Shown in pieces: positions 62,029 through 64,000 of a stretch of 64,000 nucleotides of DNA. The first letter of the stretch is position 1. Every line of letters starts with the position of its first letter. The DNA comes from Methylocystis echinoides (GTDB lineage Bacteria > Pseudomonadota > Alphaproteobacteria > Rhizobiales > Beijerinckiaceae), in assembly GCF_027923385.1 (NCBI RefSeq), contig NZ_BSEC01000001.1, positions 2,430,501 to 2,494,500 on the forward strand. The letters are read 5' to 3'. The notes under the pieces are model-generated. The model did no database searches. It was not told the DNA's origin and worked only from the letters and a program-made list of their open reading frames with translations. Made by a program: the position numbers and the translations under genes.

Positions 62029-63798
62029 ATGAGATTTTTGGAAAACGCGCCACGCTTCCTCTTCTTCACCGGCAAAGGCGGCGTCGGCAAGACCTCGATC
62101 GCCTGCGCCACGGGGATCCGCCTTGCGGAGGCCGGGCGCCGTGTGCTGCTCGTCAGCACAGACCCCGCGTCGAACGTCGGCCAGGTCTTCGGCATCTCCA
62201 TCGGAAACAAGATCACCACCGTTGACGCCGTTCCCCGGCTCTTTGCCCTGGAAATCGATCCGGAGACGGCGGCGCAAGCCTATCGTGACCGCATCGTCGG
62301 CCCGGTGCGCGGCAAGCTTCCGGAGGGGGTGGTCAAGGGCATCGAGGAACAGCTTTCAGGGGCGTGCACGACCGAAATCGCCGCTTTCGACGAGTTCACC
62401 GCGCTGCTGACCGATACGGAGCTCACCTCGGCCTATGACCATATCGTCTTCGACACTGCGCCCACCGGCCACACCATCCGCCTGCTGCAGCTGCCTGTCG
62501 CCTGGTCTGGTTTTCTCGAAGCCGGGAAAGGCGACGCCTCCTGTCTCGGGCCGCTGGCAGGGCTCGAAAAGCAGCGCGCGCAATACAGCTCCGCCGTGGA
62601 GGCCCTTGCGGACGGTCAACGCACCCGGCTCGTCCTGGTCGCGCGCGCCCAGAGTTCCACGCTGCGCGAAGCGGCGCGCACTCATGCCGAACTGGCGTCG
62701 ATCGGCCTCACCCAGCAGTTCCTGATCGTCAACGGGCTCCTGCCCAAGGGCGAGGCGGCGCTCGATCCGCTCGCCCGGGCAATCTACGACCGCGAACAAG
62801 CGGCCTTGAGCGCCATGCCGGACGCACTGCGCGGCTTGCCGCGCGATGATCTCCCGTTAAAGCCTTTCAACCTCGTCGGCCTCGACGCCCTGCGCCAGCT
62901 CCTTGTTGAAGGAGCGCCCATATCGAACCCGGCGTCGGGGGAACCCCTCGAGCTGCGCGCGCCAAGCCTCTCCGATCTCGTGAACGACATCGCGACTGAC
63001 GGCCACGGGCTTATCATGCTGATGGGCAAGGGCGGCGTCGGCAAGACGACGCTGGCGGCGGCCGTCGCCGTCGAATTGGCGCGGCGCGGGCTGCCGGTCC
63101 ACCTCACCACCTCCGACCCTGCCGCGCATCTCACCGAGACGCTGCATGGCTCCATGGCGCATTTGACCGTCAGCCGCATCGACCCCCACGCCGAAACCGA
63201 GCGCTACCGGAAGGAGGTGCTAAGGACGAAGGGCGTGCATCTCGACGCCCAGGGGCGCGCCTTGCTCGAAGAGGATCTGCGCTCGCCCTGCACCGAGGAA
63301 ATCGCCGTCTTTCAGGCCTTCTCCCGCATCATCCGCGAGGCCGGCGAGAAATTCGTCGTGATGGACACCGCGCCGACCGGCCACACCCTGCTGCTGCTGG
63401 ACGCAACGGGCGCCTATCACCGCGAGGTCGCGCGCATGCTCGACGCCAAGGGGGCGCATTACACGACCCCGATGATGCAGCTACAGGATCCCAAGCGGAC
63501 CAAAGTGCTCATCGTCACCCTGGCCGAAACCACGCCGGTGCTTGAAGCCGCCAGGCTGCAAGCCGATCTGCGGCGCGCCGGGATCGAGCCCTGGGCATGG
63601 GTGATCAATAACAGCGTCGCGGCCACGCGCCCCCGCTCGCCGCTTCTGCGCAAACGGGCCCAAAACGAGCTGTCGGAAGTGGAGAGGGTCGCGACGATCC
63701 ATGCCCGCCGCTACGCCGCCGTGCCGCTTCTCGAGGAAGAACCCGTCGGCGTCGAACGCCTTCTCAAACTGGCCGCGCCCCTCCGGGAGCCGGCCTGA
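62029..63798 (+). CDS. arsA: Arsenite-transporting ATPase
   Basis: A 589-residue two-domain ATPase. P-loops GKGGVGKTS at residues 15-23 and GKGGVGKTT near 333, signature DTAPTGHTIRLL and DTAPTGHTLLLL, and metal-site Cys residues in GACTTEIAAF and SPCTEEIAVF. It accepts As(III) from ArsD and energises export through the membrane carrier. ATG at 62,029; a longer upstream frame overlaps arsD and is a shadow. Confidence 0.95.
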   Translation: MRFLENAPRFLFFTGKGGVGKTSIACATGIRLAEAGRRVLLVSTDPASNVGQVFGISIGNKITTVDAVPRLFALEIDPETAAQAYRDRIVGPVRGKLPEGVVKGIEEQLSGACTTEIAAFDEFTALLTDTELTSAYDHIVFDTAPTGHTIRLLQLPVAWSGFLEAGKGDASCLGPLAGLEKQRAQYSSAVEALADGQRTRLVLVARAQSSTLREAARTHAELASIGLTQQFLIVNGLLPKGEAALDPLARAIYDREQAALSAMPDALRGLPRDDLPLKPFNLVGLDALRQLLVEGAPISNPASGEPLELRAPSLSDLVNDIATDGHGLIMLMGKGGVGKTTLAAAVAVELARRGLPVHLTTSDPAAHLTETLHGSMAHLTVSRIDPHAETERYRKEVLRTKGVHLDAQGRALLEEDLRSPCTEEIAVFQAFSRIIREAGEKFVVMDTAPTGHTLLLLDATGAYHREVARMLDAKGAHYTTPMMQLQDPKRTKVLIVTLAETTPVLEAARLQADLRRAGIEPWAWVINNSVAATRPRSPLLRKRAQNELSEVERVATIHARRYAAVPLLEEEPVGVERLLKLAAPLREPA

Positions 63799-63821
63799 GC
63801 CTGCCTTACAGGAAGAAGCCC

Positions 63822-64000
63822 ATGAGTGAAGCAACCACCCTCACGCGCCCGGATCAAACCCGCAAAGCGCCCGCCATGGGCGTGTTCGAGCGTTATCTGA
63901 CGCTCTGGGTCGCGCTCTGCATCGTCGCCGGCGTTGTCCTCGGTCAGACGATACCCGCCGTCTTCCACGCCATCGGCGGCGCGACAGTCGCCGAGGTCAA
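63822..64000 (+). CDS. ACR3-type arsenite efflux permease, N-terminus only
   Basis: The first 59 residues begin MSEATTLTRPDQTRKAPAMG and enter the first membrane helix VFERYLTLWVALCIVAGVVL, then GQTIPAVFHAIGGATVAEVN. The GVFERYLTLWV start is characteristic of the ACR3 (BART superfamily) arsenite permease and not ArsB. The gene runs off the window. It follows arsA by 23 bp after AGGAAG. Confidence 0.88.
   Translation, partial: MSEATTLTRPDQTRKAPAMGVFERYLTLWVALCIVAGVVLGQTIPAVFHAIGGATVAEV

Larger units (their letters stand above)
55989..64000. mobile_element. Genomic island 2 at tRNA-Leu(CAA), continuing past the window
   Basis: Directly 3' of tRNA-Leu lies a tyrosine recombinase gene oriented toward the tRNA, then decayed and phage-like small ORFs, an AT-rich operator array and an arsenic operon. 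A second copy of the tRNA 3' end was not found before position 64,000, so the far boundary, and whether the arsenic operon is inside the element, remain open. Confidence 0.65.

Overview
The window is a GC-rich alphaproteobacterial chromosome segment, most likely from the Hyphomicrobiales (Methylocystis/Methylosinus or Beijerinckiaceae-like). The support is a phasin, a DUF2865 protein, an NDUFS4-type complex I subunit, a tandem cold-shock-domain protein, a PetP/PetR-like MarR plus two-component set, and the typical intergenic palindromes of this group. The genus cannot be fixed from sequence reading alone.

Backbone 1 (1-17.3 kb) holds lipA (cut by the window edge), a small membrane gene, dnaE, a phasin, a penicillin-binding D,D-carboxypeptidase with a SPOR domain, a VWA/DnaJ-like pair, a DUF2478 protein, an amino-acid-binding protein, a MetC-type lyase, a Nudix/PiT phosphate transporter/DUF47 operon, a DUF2865 protein, a PepSY protein and an atypical L,D-transpeptidase.

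Island 1 (about 17,327-37,941) is a 20.6-kb element inserted in the 3' half of tRNA-Arg(TCT). A 47-bp copy of the tRNA 3' part lies at 17,327-17,373, the intact tRNA is at 37,895-37,971, and a tyrosine recombinase lies beside it. The left part carries small and decayed genes (KGG remnant, GcrA-like zinc protein) and an indoleamine 2,3-dioxygenase-family gene. The middle has a SulP permease, a CHASE3 hybrid histidine kinase, MgtC, a second SulP divergent from a beta-carbonic anhydrase, and a DUF421 protein. The right part is an operon for a caa3/aa3-type terminal oxidase (fused subunits I+III, cytochrome-c-bearing subunit II, triheme cytochrome c, CtaG-like factor). Two terminase-small-subunit-region-like genes and a gene coupled to the integrase close the element. 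It reads as a mobile anion/bicarbonate plus respiration island.

Backbone 2 (38-55.9 kb) has the NDUFS4 homologue, tRNA-Pro, a frameshifted DUF192 gene, a tandem CSD protein, a class-III aminotransferase (HpnO-like), two glycine-rich secreted proteins, ilvE, a MarR/OmpR/histidine-kinase operon, a TetR regulator, proC with a YbjN gene, a canonical L,D-transpeptidase, a methyltransferase, a chagasin-like inhibitor with a glycosyltransferase, rlmN, an SGNH protein, dsbB, a DedA protein and tRNA-Leu(CAA).

Island 2 (from 55,989, running off the right edge) starts directly after tRNA-Leu with a second tyrosine recombinase. It continues through a decayed gene, a ribbon-helix-helix-like gene fed by an array of seven GATATC sites, and a large imperfect inverted repeat. 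It ends in an arsenic operon (arsR, arsI, two unrelated arsC types, arsD, arsA, acr3), tightly packed with ATGA overlaps among its first genes.
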